Assembly (NCBI GenBank): GCA_031271555.1
Contig: JAISVN010000085.1
Location: 1 to 8,971 of the forward strand
Length of the DNA stretch: 8,971 nt
Direction: 5' to 3'
Source: Candidatus Methanoplasma sp.
GTDB lineage: Archaea; Thermoplasmatota; Thermoplasmata; Methanomassiliicoccales; Methanomethylophilaceae
Numbering within the stretch: the stretch's first letter is position 1; the number at the start of each line of letters is the position of its first letter. Shown in pieces: positions 1 to 6,425 of this stretch. Made by a program: the position numbers and the translations under genes. Under the pieces are notes generated by a model that ran no database searches, was not told the DNA's origin, and saw only the letters and a list, made by a program, of their open reading frames with translations.

Positions 1-1209
1 GATCTTACATCTCCCTCCACCATCGGCCTAATAAACGGCGATAACGGCGCATGGTCGGATTTTGCTGTCGAATCGATCGACAACTTCTATGTTAGCACAT
101 ACGGAATAGAGATTGAAGATGTTTCCGACTACATAGTCAAGCTGGAAAGCCCCTACGGAGACACCGAAAAGATAACCCAAGAGATGATCGATAAGGGACT
201 GACCGTAGCCTTCGGGATAGAACCCGGATTCACAGACAACATAAACAATAAGGTACAGAGTTCGATAAGAGAATACTATATCTTCCAGAGCAGCGGGCTG
301 ATGGAATCCGCATCATCGACCGTATCATCCACGATCGTAGGCCATATCTCAAGCAGCATATCACTCAAACTGGTCTCGGAAATGACCGGCGATGACTCGT
401 CCGTCTTCCTTCTCAACCCCATAAAGACCAACGCCCCTTACACATATGTTAAAGGCGAGGTCTACGAAGGCGTGACGCCGATGTTGATATCCAGCACTAT
501 GATGACCCAGACCATGATGATACCCATGATAGTCATGATAGTGATAGTCATGATCGGAAGCATCGTCATATCATCCATGGGCAATGAGAAGGAGAACAAG
601 ACCCTTGAGACCCTGCTCACTATGCCTGTGAACCGCACATCGATCGTGAGCGGGAAACTCCTGGCTGCGGCGATCATGGGTCTTGTTTACGGTATAGCGT
701 ACATGATAGGTATGTCGTTCTATGTTAACGGTATAGCCGGGGCCGCCGGAGGGGTCAACCTCAGCGATTATAACCTGGGCCTCGAAATGACGGATTGGAT
801 ACTGATCGGTGTGATGATATTCCTGGGCATATTCTGCGCCCTGGGAATATGTATGATAATGGGCGCGTTCGCAAAGAACAACAAGACCGCCCAGACGATG
901 ACCCTGCCCATCAGCATCCTCGCCATGATACCCATGTTCATAACGATGTTCTCCAGCTGGAACAGCCTTCCGTTGTTCCTGCAGGCGGTCGTGTTCGCAA
1001 TACCATTCTCGCATCCGATGATGGTGATGAACAACCTCATGATGGGGGACACCACTCTGGTCCTGACCGGTCTTATATATCTGCTGATATTCACGGTGAT
1101 AACGATATTCGTCACCGTCAGGATATACAAGTCTGATATTCTGCTCACAGGGCTGGGTCAGACAAAGGCTGCGAAGTTCGCAAAGACCATGGTGACAAAA
1201 AAGAGGTAA
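1..1209 (+). CDS. ABC-2 type transporter permease, 5'-truncated
   Basis: The reading frame is open from base 1 to the TAA at 1207-1209 (402 codons), so the gene starts upstream of the window and the ATG at 184 is internal. The product is the membrane subunit of an ABC exporter of the NatB/ABC-2 type. The visible part begins in a soluble, probably extracytoplasmic region (about residues 1-165), of the kind that separates helix 1 from the rest in this family. About five to six hydrophobic segments follow, encoded around bases 505-580, 640-730, 790-870, 895-965, 970-1035 and 1050-1125. Between the first two lies a cytoplasmic loop of the form ENKTLETLLTMPVNR, typical of ABC-2 permeases and likely to contact the ATPase. 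The ATPase gene is not visible and may lie upstream. The substrate cannot be read from sequence. The first visible helix is unusually rich in methionine. The next gene begins 4 bases later, so the two are probably co-transcribed. Confidence 0.88.
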   Translation, partial: DLTSPSTIGLINGDNGAWSDFAVESIDNFYVSTYGIEIEDVSDYIVKLESPYGDTEKITQEMIDKGLTVAFGIEPGFTDNINNKVQSSIREYYIFQSSGLMESASSTVSSTIVGHISSSISLKLVSEMTGDDSSVFLLNPIKTNAPYTYVKGEVYEGVTPMLISSTMMTQTMMIPMIVMIVIVMIGSIVISSMGNEKENKTLETLLTMPVNRTSIVSGKLLAAAIMGLVYGIAYMIGMSFYVNGIAGAAGGVNLSDYNLGLEMTDWILIGVMIFLGIFCALGICMIMGAFAKNNKTAQTMTLPISILAMIPMFITMFSSWNSLPLFLQAVVFAIPFSHPMMVMNNLMMGDTTLVLTGLIYLLIFTVITIFVTVRIYKSDILLTGLGQTKAAKFAKTMVTKKR

Positions 1210-1213
1210 ACCC

Positions 1214-2185
1214 ATGATAAAAGAAACAGCAGAGTTGTTAAAGGCAGAGAACAAGGTCATACTTGTCCACGGGAACGCAGACATGGACGCCATCGGATCT
1301 GCCTTTGCCCTCTCTGTTTGTTTCCCAAAGGGGGACATATTCGCGCCCGGAGGCGTTGACAGGGTCGCCGGACTTGTCGCCGAGAAACTGAACATAGATA
1401 TCCTTGAGGAATGCGACATCAGCCGATACGATCTCGTCGTGGTGGTGGACACATCCTCCCCCGAGCAACTGAAACCTGCGGTCGTTCCCGATGGGAGCGT
1501 GGTGATAGACCACCATGCCCCGACTGGAAAATGGGAGGGGATGCATTTCCTGTGCGATGATACAAAGGTCTCATGCTGCGAGCTAGTAAAAGATATCATA
1601 GACAGCGTCGACATAGACATACCTAAGGAAGCCGCAATAGCGCTGCTCGGAGGGATGCTGACCGACAGCGGCCATTTCCAGTTCGCCGACCCGAAGATGA
1701 TGATATCTTTTGCCGAGCTGCTGCAGAACAGCGACATCTTCATGGGCGAGGTGTTCAGCCTCACGCGCTCGCAGATGACGATGTCCGAAAGGATCGCCGT
1801 CATGAAAGCGGTCAGCAGAGTAAAGTTCGACCATGTCGGGAACATGATCGTGGCTGTCTCATATGGTGGAAGTTTTGAAGCCTCTTCCTGCAGAGCGCTC
1901 ATGATGGCAGGGGCGGATGTCGCCTTTGTCGGATCGCAAAGGGATGACGAGTTCAGGATAAGCGGGAGAGCCAGTCAGGAGATGGTCAAGAAAGGCATAC
2001 ACCTCGGGAACATGATGGGCGGCATAAGCGGCGAGACCAATACCGACGGGGGCGGCCACGGCGGAGCTGCCGGCATCTCAGGGATCGGGGACATCGAAGC
2101 GATGCTTCACATATGCATGCTCAAGACAATGGATGAATTCAGAGGGATAAAGAACAGTTCTCAGCCGGAGAACGAGGTCATCTGA
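1214..2185 (+). CDS. DHH/DHHA1 family phosphoesterase (NrnA/RecJ-like)
   Basis: A 323-residue protein with the full set of DHH-family metal-binding motifs: DMDAIGS (residues 23-29), VVVD (76-79), DHH (99-101) and the Asp of LTDSGHF (D151). A C-terminal DHHA1 domain carries the GGGH motif (279-282), which binds substrate in NrnA-type enzymes. The length matches single-polypeptide NrnA-like enzymes, which cleave short oligoribonucleotides, pAp or cyclic-dinucleotide products using Mn2+; it is far shorter than RecJ. No signal peptide or membrane helix is present, so it should be cytosolic. The exact substrate is not determinable here. The ATG at 1214 is preceded by GAGGT at 1204-1208, a reasonable ribosome binding site that overlaps the end of the upstream permease gene. 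The 3' end overlaps the convergent tyrS by 8 bases. Confidence 0.92.
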   Translation: MIKETAELLKAENKVILVHGNADMDAIGSAFALSVCFPKGDIFAPGGVDRVAGLVAEKLNIDILEECDISRYDLVVVVDTSSPEQLKPAVVPDGSVVIDHHAPTGKWEGMHFLCDDTKVSCCELVKDIIDSVDIDIPKEAAIALLGGMLTDSGHFQFADPKMMISFAELLQNSDIFMGEVFSLTRSQMTMSERIAVMKAVSRVKFDHVGNMIVAVSYGGSFEASSCRALMMAGADVAFVGSQRDDEFRISGRASQEMVKKGIHLGNMMGGISGETNTDGGGHGGAAGISGIGDIEAMLHICMLKTMDEFRGIKNSSQPENEVI

Positions 2186-3245
2186 GCTTTTCCATACCTT
2201 CGAACACCTGCTTCATGGCGATATAATTCTCTGGAACGTTTTTGAAATACTCCCTTACCGGGATCAGTATCTTTATCAGAGAATCCGCAGCGCCGTTCTT
2301 AAGGTCCAGTGGGAAAAGGGAGCCTGAGAAGTAAGAGTTCGTAAGCTCCTCGTAGCTTGAGAATGAAAGGTCTCCTCCGAACTTCTCGGGCCTGGAGATG
2401 TCCATCTTTCCGAGACGCGGGAAGATGATGTACCTGCAGAGCATGAGCACGGGGTTCTCATCTTCCTTCTCCTTCTCGGGAGGGCAGAACGCTTTCTTCA
2501 TCTTGCTTTTTATCGCTTCGTCGTCATCGTGTATGTTGATGCTGCTTGATGGGTCGCTCTTAGACATCTTGAAGGCCGCAGGATTCATCCTGTCTCCGCC
2601 TTTCAGTCCGGGAAGCAGAGGGGTGTGCAGTGCGACCGGTTTCTTCCATCCGAGCTTTTCCGCCGCATCCCTAGCGAGCATATGCGCCCTCCTCTGATCC
2701 ATCCCCGCATATGCGAGGTCGATGTCCATGCAGAATATGTCGGTCGCCTGAAGTATGGGGTAGATGAGCTTTGAGAAATCCACCTCTGCCTCATCTTCTG
2801 ACCTGCCCATGATGGTCATCGCCCTTTTCACTCTCGAAAGGGTCGTCGCCTTCGCGACCTTTATCACTTTCTCCCAGTATTCTATGTCGCTCAGTATTTC
2901 GCTGGCATACACGAATTTCACTTTGTCCTCGGGAACGCCCAAGGCCTTGAAGCAGTCCTCCATGTATCTGGCGCATGTCCTGATGTTGTTCAGGTCTCCG
3001 CCCAGCTTATCATTGATGTATGCATGCCAATCTGCCCAGAAGACCACTGTTTCAAACCCTGCATCGGCAAGGTCTTTGATCTTTGACGTCACCAGTGCCC
3101 ATCCGAGATGGACAAGGCCTGACGGTTCGAACCCGATATACGCCTTGGGCGCATCTTTTTTGGAGAGAAGTTCCCTGAGCTCCCCGTCTGTGACAAGTTC
3201 CTCGGCGTTCCTGGTTACAATGGCCATTCTCTGTTCGACATCCAT
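2178..3245 (-). CDS. tyrS: tyrosyl-tRNA synthetase, archaeal type
   Basis: A class I aminoacyl-tRNA synthetase that charges tRNA-Tyr with tyrosine. Counting from the ATG at 3245 (355 residues), the HIGH-type motif is VHLG (45-48) within YIGFEPSG, and KMSKS is at 226-230. Tyrosine specificity is supported by residues equivalent to the Methanocaldococcus jannaschii tyrosine pocket: Y36 (Mj Tyr32), Y162, Q166 and D169 (Mj Tyr151, Gln155, Asp158), followed by GMDQRRAHMLARD (181-193). The C-terminal part keeps RPEKFGGDL and SYEEL, as in archaeal TyrRS. A TTG three codons upstream (3254) is in frame, but ATG 3245 is preferred because it lies about 30 bases after a TATA box and aligns better with the family's N-terminus. 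No Shine-Dalgarno is seen, so the transcript is probably leaderless. The gene is complete, with nothing to suggest altered specificity. Confidence 0.96.
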   Translation of the reverse strand: MDVEQRMAIVTRNAEELVTDGELRELLSKKDAPKAYIGFEPSGLVHLGWALVTSKIKDLADAGFETVVFWADWHAYINDKLGGDLNNIRTCARYMEDCFKALGVPEDKVKFVYASEILSDIEYWEKVIKVAKATTLSRVKRAMTIMGRSEDEAEVDFSKLIYPILQATDIFCMDIDLAYAGMDQRRAHMLARDAAEKLGWKKPVALHTPLLPGLKGGDRMNPAAFKMSKSDPSSSINIHDDDEAIKSKMKKAFCPPEKEKEDENPVLMLCRYIIFPRLGKMDISRPEKFGGDLSFSSYEELTNSYFSGSLFPLDLKNGAADSLIKILIPVREYFKNVPENYIAMKQVFEGMEKLR

Positions 3246-3270
3246 CAGAATCAAGCCGTTATCATCGGTA

Positions 3271-3280
3271 TTTTATAAAA
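3271..3280 (-). promoter_or_regulatory. TATA box of tyrS
   Basis: Read on the minus strand this is TTTTATAAAA, a strong archaeal TATA element. Its centre is about 30 bases before the ATG at 3245, so transcription should begin at or just before the start codon. This spacing argues against a longer leader and against the TTG at 3254. Confidence 0.7.
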
Positions 3281-3327
3281 AGGTCACCCGATGGCTGGTC
3301 TAGTGAAATCATAACTCGGACGAGTGC

Positions 3328-3350
3328 TTGACACACATTCATCAGAAAAC
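3328..3350 (+). repeat. left inverted repeat of the AT-rich cassette
   Basis: This sequence matches the reverse complement of 4178-4200 at 20 of 23 positions. The core ACATTCATCAG(A/G)AAAC (3335-3350) matches at 15 of 16, and the outer TTGA is also shared. It lies upstream of the TATA box of the enclosed gene and behind the tyrS promoter. Confidence 0.6.
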
Positions 3351-3400
3351 CAATGGTTGTGAAACTATCGCTTTATTGAAAGTCTCACTAAAGCCAGAAA

Positions 3401-3408
3401 ATGTATAT
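3401..3408 (+). promoter_or_regulatory. TATA box of the 3436 gene
   Basis: ATGTATAT preceded by a purine/A-rich stretch (AGAAA), centred about 31 bases before the ATG at 3436. No Shine-Dalgarno is seen before the ATG, so a leaderless transcript is likely. The promoter lies inside the left inverted repeat, so the cassette carries its own. Confidence 0.55.
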
Positions 3409-3435
3409 CCCTCATAAGGCATAAAACTTAATGAT

Positions 3436-4143
3436 ATGGCAAAACTAGAAAAGAAAAAGTCTGACCATTTTATTTTAGCGATAATAATTCTACTAATATC
3501 CGTCATTATTATTTTCATTGTAGTCGGAGTGCATTCGATGTGTAGCGAAGAAGCAACAGTGGCGGATATTTTTCAATCGTACTCTCTTGCGATAGTCACT
3601 GTCGCTACGCTTGTTTTCTCAATAATTTTTAGCTATAGGGGCCTAGAACAGAATGAAAAGCTCATTGCACAGAATGAAAAAACATTGGAGCATATGAGGA
3701 ACGAAAAAAGACCTATATTGAAGATAAAAATTGATTCACTGCGGATAGCAAATGTATTGCTTAATCAGCCTGATGAAAAAGGCAATCCGAGATATGAAAA
3801 ACGTCTGATAATGAAAATATTCAATGAGGGCGGTCAACCAGCTTACTTGGAAAGTATTGCAGCCAGTATCGACGATACATTCAGCCAAAGTTTTTGTTCT
3901 TTTAGAGAAGACATTCTTCCCCCCGAAAGTGAATTGACCGTCTGCATAAGTAACAGATTCAGAGGGGATCATGAGGGTTTGTATAGAGGCCTTGAAACAG
4001 GAACAATAAAATTAAAATATACTCACAGTGACATGAGAAACACGAATGCTGGCCATGGAACCTATGTCGTAGTCGCCGAAATAGAAGACGACATCCCGTT
4101 GATAGAAGTGGAAGAATGTGAACTTCCTTATTGTAAGTGGTAA
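3436..4143 (+). CDS. hypothetical membrane protein: two helices, short coiled coil, beta-rich domain
   Basis: A 235-residue protein I do not recognise by name. A lysine-rich start (residues 1-8) leads into helix 1 (about 12-35), a short loop, and helix 2 (about 50-67). Then comes a polar, probably coiled-coil segment (about 70-91) ending in EKRPIL. The rest (about 92-235) looks like a beta sandwich, with IFNEGGQPA (128-136), a PPESELTV turn (162-169) and a KLKYTH strand near the end. The layout (two helices, an E-K-RP junction, N-x-G-x-P-A, a P-rich turn, a late I-x-Y strand) recurs in many uncharacterised bacterial and archaeal membrane proteins; its function is unknown to me. Both termini are probably cytoplasmic, leaving the beta domain inside the cell. 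The codons are much more AT-rich than those of flanking genes and the gene sits between inverted repeats, suggesting acquisition by transfer. Confidence 0.85.
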   Translation: MAKLEKKKSDHFILAIIILLISVIIIFIVVGVHSMCSEEATVADIFQSYSLAIVTVATLVFSIIFSYRGLEQNEKLIAQNEKTLEHMRNEKRPILKIKIDSLRIANVLLNQPDEKGNPRYEKRLIMKIFNEGGQPAYLESIAASIDDTFSQSFCSFREDILPPESELTVCISNRFRGDHEGLYRGLETGTIKLKYTHSDMRNTNAGHGTYVVVAEIEDDIPLIEVEECELPYCKW

Positions 4144-4177
4144 CTCCTCTTCATAAGTAATTGTTTTATATCTGTGA

Positions 4178-4200
4178 GTTTCCTGATGAATGTTTTTCAA
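4178..4200 (-). repeat. right inverted repeat of the AT-rich cassette
   Basis: The reverse complement of this stretch matches 3328-3350 at 20 of 23 positions, including the 16-base core with one mismatch. It lies 34 bases after the stop codon of the enclosed gene. It includes a TTTTT run on the plus strand, which could also help end transcription of that gene. Confidence 0.6.
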
Positions 4201-4242
4201 ATAATAACATGAATTATGATTTCACCAGTGCACCATGGCATT

Positions 4243-4270
4243 GTTAAAAACTCATACGTGCATACGGAGG
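4243..4270 (+). promoter_or_regulatory. likely hpt promoter region and ribosome binding site
   Basis: GGAGG at 4266-4270 ends 4 bases before the ATG at 4275 and is the clearest Shine-Dalgarno in the window, implying a transcript with a 5' leader. Two TATA candidates exist. TTAAAAA (4244-4250) is close enough to give almost no leader. TTTTATAT (4164-4171), at the edge of the AT-rich cassette, would give a leader of roughly 80 bases. The Shine-Dalgarno favours the distal one, but sequence alone does not settle it. Confidence 0.45.
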
Positions 4271-4274
4271 AGAC

Positions 4275-4841
4275 ATGCATGAAAAACTGAAGGCCAGCAT
4301 CATGAGCAGTCCGATAATCAGCATGAACGGATATCCTTACTTGGTACACCCGGTCACGGACGGCATACCCATGATGGAACCGGACATCCTCGAGGAGATA
4401 ATCGACTGGATGCTCTCGGCCTGCAGTTTCGACTGCGACCGCATATTGGCGCCCGAATCCATGGGCATACCGTTGGCGGTCCCCATTTCGCTTAAGCTTA
4501 GGATACCGTATACCGTGATCCGGAAAAGGCAGTACGGCCTCAATGGGGAGATAACAGCCTCGTACAGAACCGGATATTCCGACCGCAGCATATACATAAA
4601 CGGCCTGAAGAAAGGAGACAGAGTGGTGATAGTGGACGACATTCTGAGCACCGGAGGGACGCTGGCCGCGCTTGTGAGCTCCCTGAAAACCAATGGGATT
4701 CTGATAGAAGATGTCCTTGTGGTCCTCAACAAGAACTCAGGAAAGGAAGAATTGGATGAACATCTGGGCATCAACGTCAAGCGGATGCTCGACATATATG
4801 TGGAAAAGGATTCCGTCACTATATCGGAACCGTTAGACTAA
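4275..4841 (+). CDS. hpt: hypoxanthine/guanine phosphoribosyltransferase, archaeal type
   Basis: A 188-residue purine-salvage enzyme that converts hypoxanthine or guanine plus PRPP to IMP or GMP. It belongs to the archaeal Hpt group, whose fold resembles adenine phosphoribosyltransferase. Evidence: HPVTDGIP (25-32), ESMGIPLA (61-68), RKRQYGLNGE (83-92), TGYS (99-102) and the PRPP-binding signature VVIVDDILSTGGTL (117-130) with the paired acidic residues D121-D122. The length and N-terminus match archaeal Hpt, supporting the ATG at 4275 with its GGAGG ribosome binding site. It is soluble and cytosolic. Adenine as a substrate cannot be excluded, since related archaeal enzymes have been called apt. 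The next gene follows after 43 bases. Confidence 0.93.
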   Translation: MHEKLKASIMSSPIISMNGYPYLVHPVTDGIPMMEPDILEEIIDWMLSACSFDCDRILAPESMGIPLAVPISLKLRIPYTVIRKRQYGLNGEITASYRTGYSDRSIYINGLKKGDRVVIVDDILSTGGTLAALVSSLKTNGILIEDVLVVLNKNSGKEELDEHLGINVKRMLDIYVEKDSVTISEPLD

Positions 4842-4851
4842 CTGTAGTTCT

Positions 4852-4860
4852 GAAGCTTAA
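4852..4860 (+). promoter_or_regulatory. weak TATA candidate before the TctA-family gene
   Basis: AAGCTTAAG, centred about 29 bases before the GTG at 4885, is at leaderless spacing but matches the TATA consensus poorly. The gene may instead be transcribed with hpt, which ends only 43 bases upstream. Confidence 0.25.
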
Positions 4861-4884
4861 GCCTGATGGGGCCGTCTTTCGTCC

Positions 4885-6168
4885 GTGGGTCCCGAACTTA
4901 TATTTCTGGCTGTTGCGGCGTGCTTGGCAGGTTCTCTGTTGGGGACCTTCACAGGGCTGGTTCCGGGGATACACGTCAACACTCTTGCATCCGTCATGCT
5001 GCTTTCGTATCCTCTTACAGAATCGTTCCTGACCCAGTTCACGGACCCATCGTATGTTCCGATAATAGTGTCCTCATGCATCATATCCGCGTCTGTTGTC
5101 CATTCTTTCGTCGATTTCGTTCCTTCCGTGTTCATTGGGGCCCCTGATCCGGATGAGGTGCTGACGGCCCTGCCGGGGCACAGGCTCCTCATGAAAGGGC
5201 AGGGTATGCGTGCGGTCCGTGCGGCTGCCATCGGAAGTGCGGTAGGTTCCGCTTCGGCGATACTTCTGGCTATACCTCTCCAGTATCTTATGCTGCATGG
5301 GCTGGCCGAGCATCTTGATGCCTTTACCGTATCGGTACTGGTCTTCACGCTTTCGGTCATTGTTTTGAAAGAACGGTCCGCTCAGAACAAGGTCTGGGCA
5401 TTTGTTCTGGTGGTTGTCTCCGGGATGCTGGGCCTCCTTTGCATGGATCTTCCCATCCCTTCCTCCGGCATTATCGGAGAGGGGACGCTTCTGTTCCCCC
5501 TTCTTACCGGGCTGTTCGGGGTGCCTGCGTTGCTCAGTTCATTGAAGAACGTCAGGATCCCCGAACAGGATGATGATCAAGTCCCGCCTGTGGACCATGT
5601 TCCGGGACTGAAGGGTGTGTTCATGGGTTCCATCGCCGGTTGGTATCCGGGCATAACTGCGACCGCGGGCGCCTCGCTGGCATCCGTTTTCATGCCTGAA
5701 GACAAGCCGGAACGGTTCATTTCCCTGACGGCATCCATCGGTACGGTGACGTCTGTGTTCTCATTGGTCACGCTGTCCGTATCGGGAAGCGGGAGATCGG
5801 GGACGGCCGCAGCGATAAAGGACATACTTGGAGACTCTCTGTCGGGATTCTGTTCGCCTGAGTTTCTCATTCTGTTGCTTTGTTCCGCGATCGCATCGTT
5901 CCTTGGCTACCGCATCACGATAGCTGTCGGCGGGAGCATGAGCAAAGTCATGAACAGGATAAACATCGGACCCCTTAACAGAGCAATATTTGTGCTCATC
6001 GTATTATTGGTGCTCCTGCTCACAGGTCCTTTCGGTTTGCTGATACTGATGATATCGACCTTGATCGGCATGATACCGTTGAGCATGGATATGGGGAGGA
6101 TCCCGCTGACCGGATGTCTGATGTTCCCTGTGATATTCCACGCATTGATCGGGAACATAATTTTTTGA
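4885..6168 (+). CDS. TctA-family integral membrane protein (COG1784-like)
   Basis: A 427-residue polytopic membrane protein, hydrophobic nearly throughout. It resembles the TctA family, whose bacterial members are the large permease subunit of tripartite tricarboxylate transporters. The first half has GTFTGLVPGIHVN (20-32), FIGAPDPDEV (83-92) and LPGHRL (96-101). The second half repeats the Pro-Gly pattern as GSIAGWYPGITATAG around P255-G256, implying an internal duplication. The start is GTG at 4885: an in-frame TGA at 4864-4866 blocks extension and the residues that follow align with the family's first helix. There is no Shine-Dalgarno. It is shorter than bacterial TctA (about 500 residues), and no TctB or periplasmic TctC gene is visible, as in lone archaeal homologues. 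The substrate is unknown. Confidence 0.85.
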   Translation: MGPELIFLAVAACLAGSLLGTFTGLVPGIHVNTLASVMLLSYPLTESFLTQFTDPSYVPIIVSSCIISASVVHSFVDFVPSVFIGAPDPDEVLTALPGHRLLMKGQGMRAVRAAAIGSAVGSASAILLAIPLQYLMLHGLAEHLDAFTVSVLVFTLSVIVLKERSAQNKVWAFVLVVVSGMLGLLCMDLPIPSSGIIGEGTLLFPLLTGLFGVPALLSSLKNVRIPEQDDDQVPPVDHVPGLKGVFMGSIAGWYPGITATAGASLASVFMPEDKPERFISLTASIGTVTSVFSLVTLSVSGSGRSGTAAAIKDILGDSLSGFCSPEFLILLLCSAIASFLGYRITIAVGGSMSKVMNRINIGPLNRAIFVLIVLLVLLLTGPFGLLILMISTLIGMIPLSMDMGRIPLTGCLMFPVIFHALIGNIIF

Positions 6169-6190
6169 GTGACAGATCATTCTCAAAAAA
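6161..6190 (+). terminator. hairpin overlapping the TctA-family stop codon
   Basis: TTTTTTGAG (6161-6169) and CTCAAAAAA (6182-6190) are perfect inverted arms. TGA/TCA inside extend the stem with a two-base bulge and a CAGA loop. The T6 run lies within the last codons. Archaeal termination relies on T-runs rather than hairpins, so the role is uncertain. Confidence 0.4.
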
Positions 6191-6301
6191 GCATATGGCA
6201 ACATCATCATGACAGTAACGAGAATTGATGAAGAACATCAGTCACAACGATCGAATAGAAAAATATGCCCGGCTGAACAACCTATTTGCCAAACGAATAT
6301 C

Positions 6302-6327
6302 GCACCTCTCGTGCATAGGAGATGCAC
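6302..6327. repeat. overlapping inverted repeats in the MFS upstream spacer
   Basis: The spacer 6169-6425 (257 bases) has no gene I can support. It holds GTGCAT-AGGAG-ATGCAC (6311-6327), a perfect 6-base-arm inverted repeat. Its left arm also pairs with GCAC at 6302-6305 across CTCTC, so two mutually exclusive hairpins are possible. It lies about 65 bases before the MFS TATA box and could be a distal operator or a chance structure. Confidence 0.35.
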
Positions 6328-6389
6328 CGAATAAAATGTGTCCTTCCGTTTTATTGGTATGCCGACGACGGTTCTGCGGGTCCTGTTTC

Positions 6390-6413
6390 TTATTAAAAAT
6401 CCAATTAGTTGGA
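6390..6413 (+). promoter_or_regulatory. MFS gene promoter with small palindrome near the start site
   Basis: TTATTAAAA (6390-6398) is a TATA-like element centred about 32 bases before the ATG at 6426. TCCAA-TTAG-TTGGA (6400-6413) directly follows, between TATA and the expected transcription start. A repressor bound there could block transcription, as is common for drug-exporter genes, but no regulator gene is visible. Confidence 0.5.
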
Positions 6414-6425
6414 AAACAAGCAAAT

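Larger units (their letters stand above)
3328..4200. mobile_element. putative small mobile cassette bounded by inverted repeats
   Basis: An 873-base segment with a 23-base imperfect inverted repeat at each end (20 of 23 positions match) and a single gene inside. The interior is clearly more AT-rich than its neighbours: 60-base lines I counted inside are 30% (3481), 32% (3721) and 40% (3841) G+C, against 58% in the hpt line at 4381. It sits between two housekeeping genes, tyrS and hpt. There is no transposase, and I see no convincing target-site duplication outside the repeats, so if it is mobile it must be moved in trans or be a decayed remnant. An alternative is that the two repeats are regulator sites rather than transposon ends. 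Confidence 0.4.

Noticed and set aside
571..1902. A 443-codon open frame on the minus strand
   Set aside because: It lies antisense to two well-supported genes (the permease and the DHH enzyme), crosses their junction, and its translation is low-complexity, rich in His, Ser and Arg, with no family resemblance. It is a shadow of codon bias.
2178..3245. tyrS as a second, specialised or altered-specificity synthetase
   Set aside because: All tyrosine-pocket residues and both class I motifs are intact, so an ordinary TyrRS is the simpler reading.
3246..3254. TTG start for tyrS
   Set aside because: It adds only three residues, has no ribosome binding site, and sits too close to the predicted transcription start. 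The ATG at 3245 fits the family alignment better.
3281..3435. tRNA or small structured RNA between tyrS and the 3436 gene
   Set aside because: There is no T-loop consensus or cloverleaf. Only an imperfect GTGAAACT/AGTCTCAC pairing is seen, which is weak.
3318..4208. Target-site duplication around the inverted-repeat cassette
   Set aside because: Bases just outside the left (3320-3327) and right (4201-4208) repeats do not match, so no direct duplication supports a recent transposition.
4866..5147. Open frame starting at the ATG at 4866
   Set aside because: It overlaps the TctA-family gene in another frame and its translation has no membrane or family pattern. The GTG at 4885 gives a proper protein.
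6225..6276. Possible C/D box guide RNA (TTGATGA ... CTGA, 52 bases)
   Set aside because: The end boxes are at plausible spacing, but internal D' and C' boxes and a closing stem are missing.
6225..6425. 67-residue N-terminal extension of the MFS protein
   Set aside because: It is in frame but polar and Cys/Arg-rich, unlike any MFS N-terminus. The TATA box at 6390-6398 lies inside it and points to ATG 6426.
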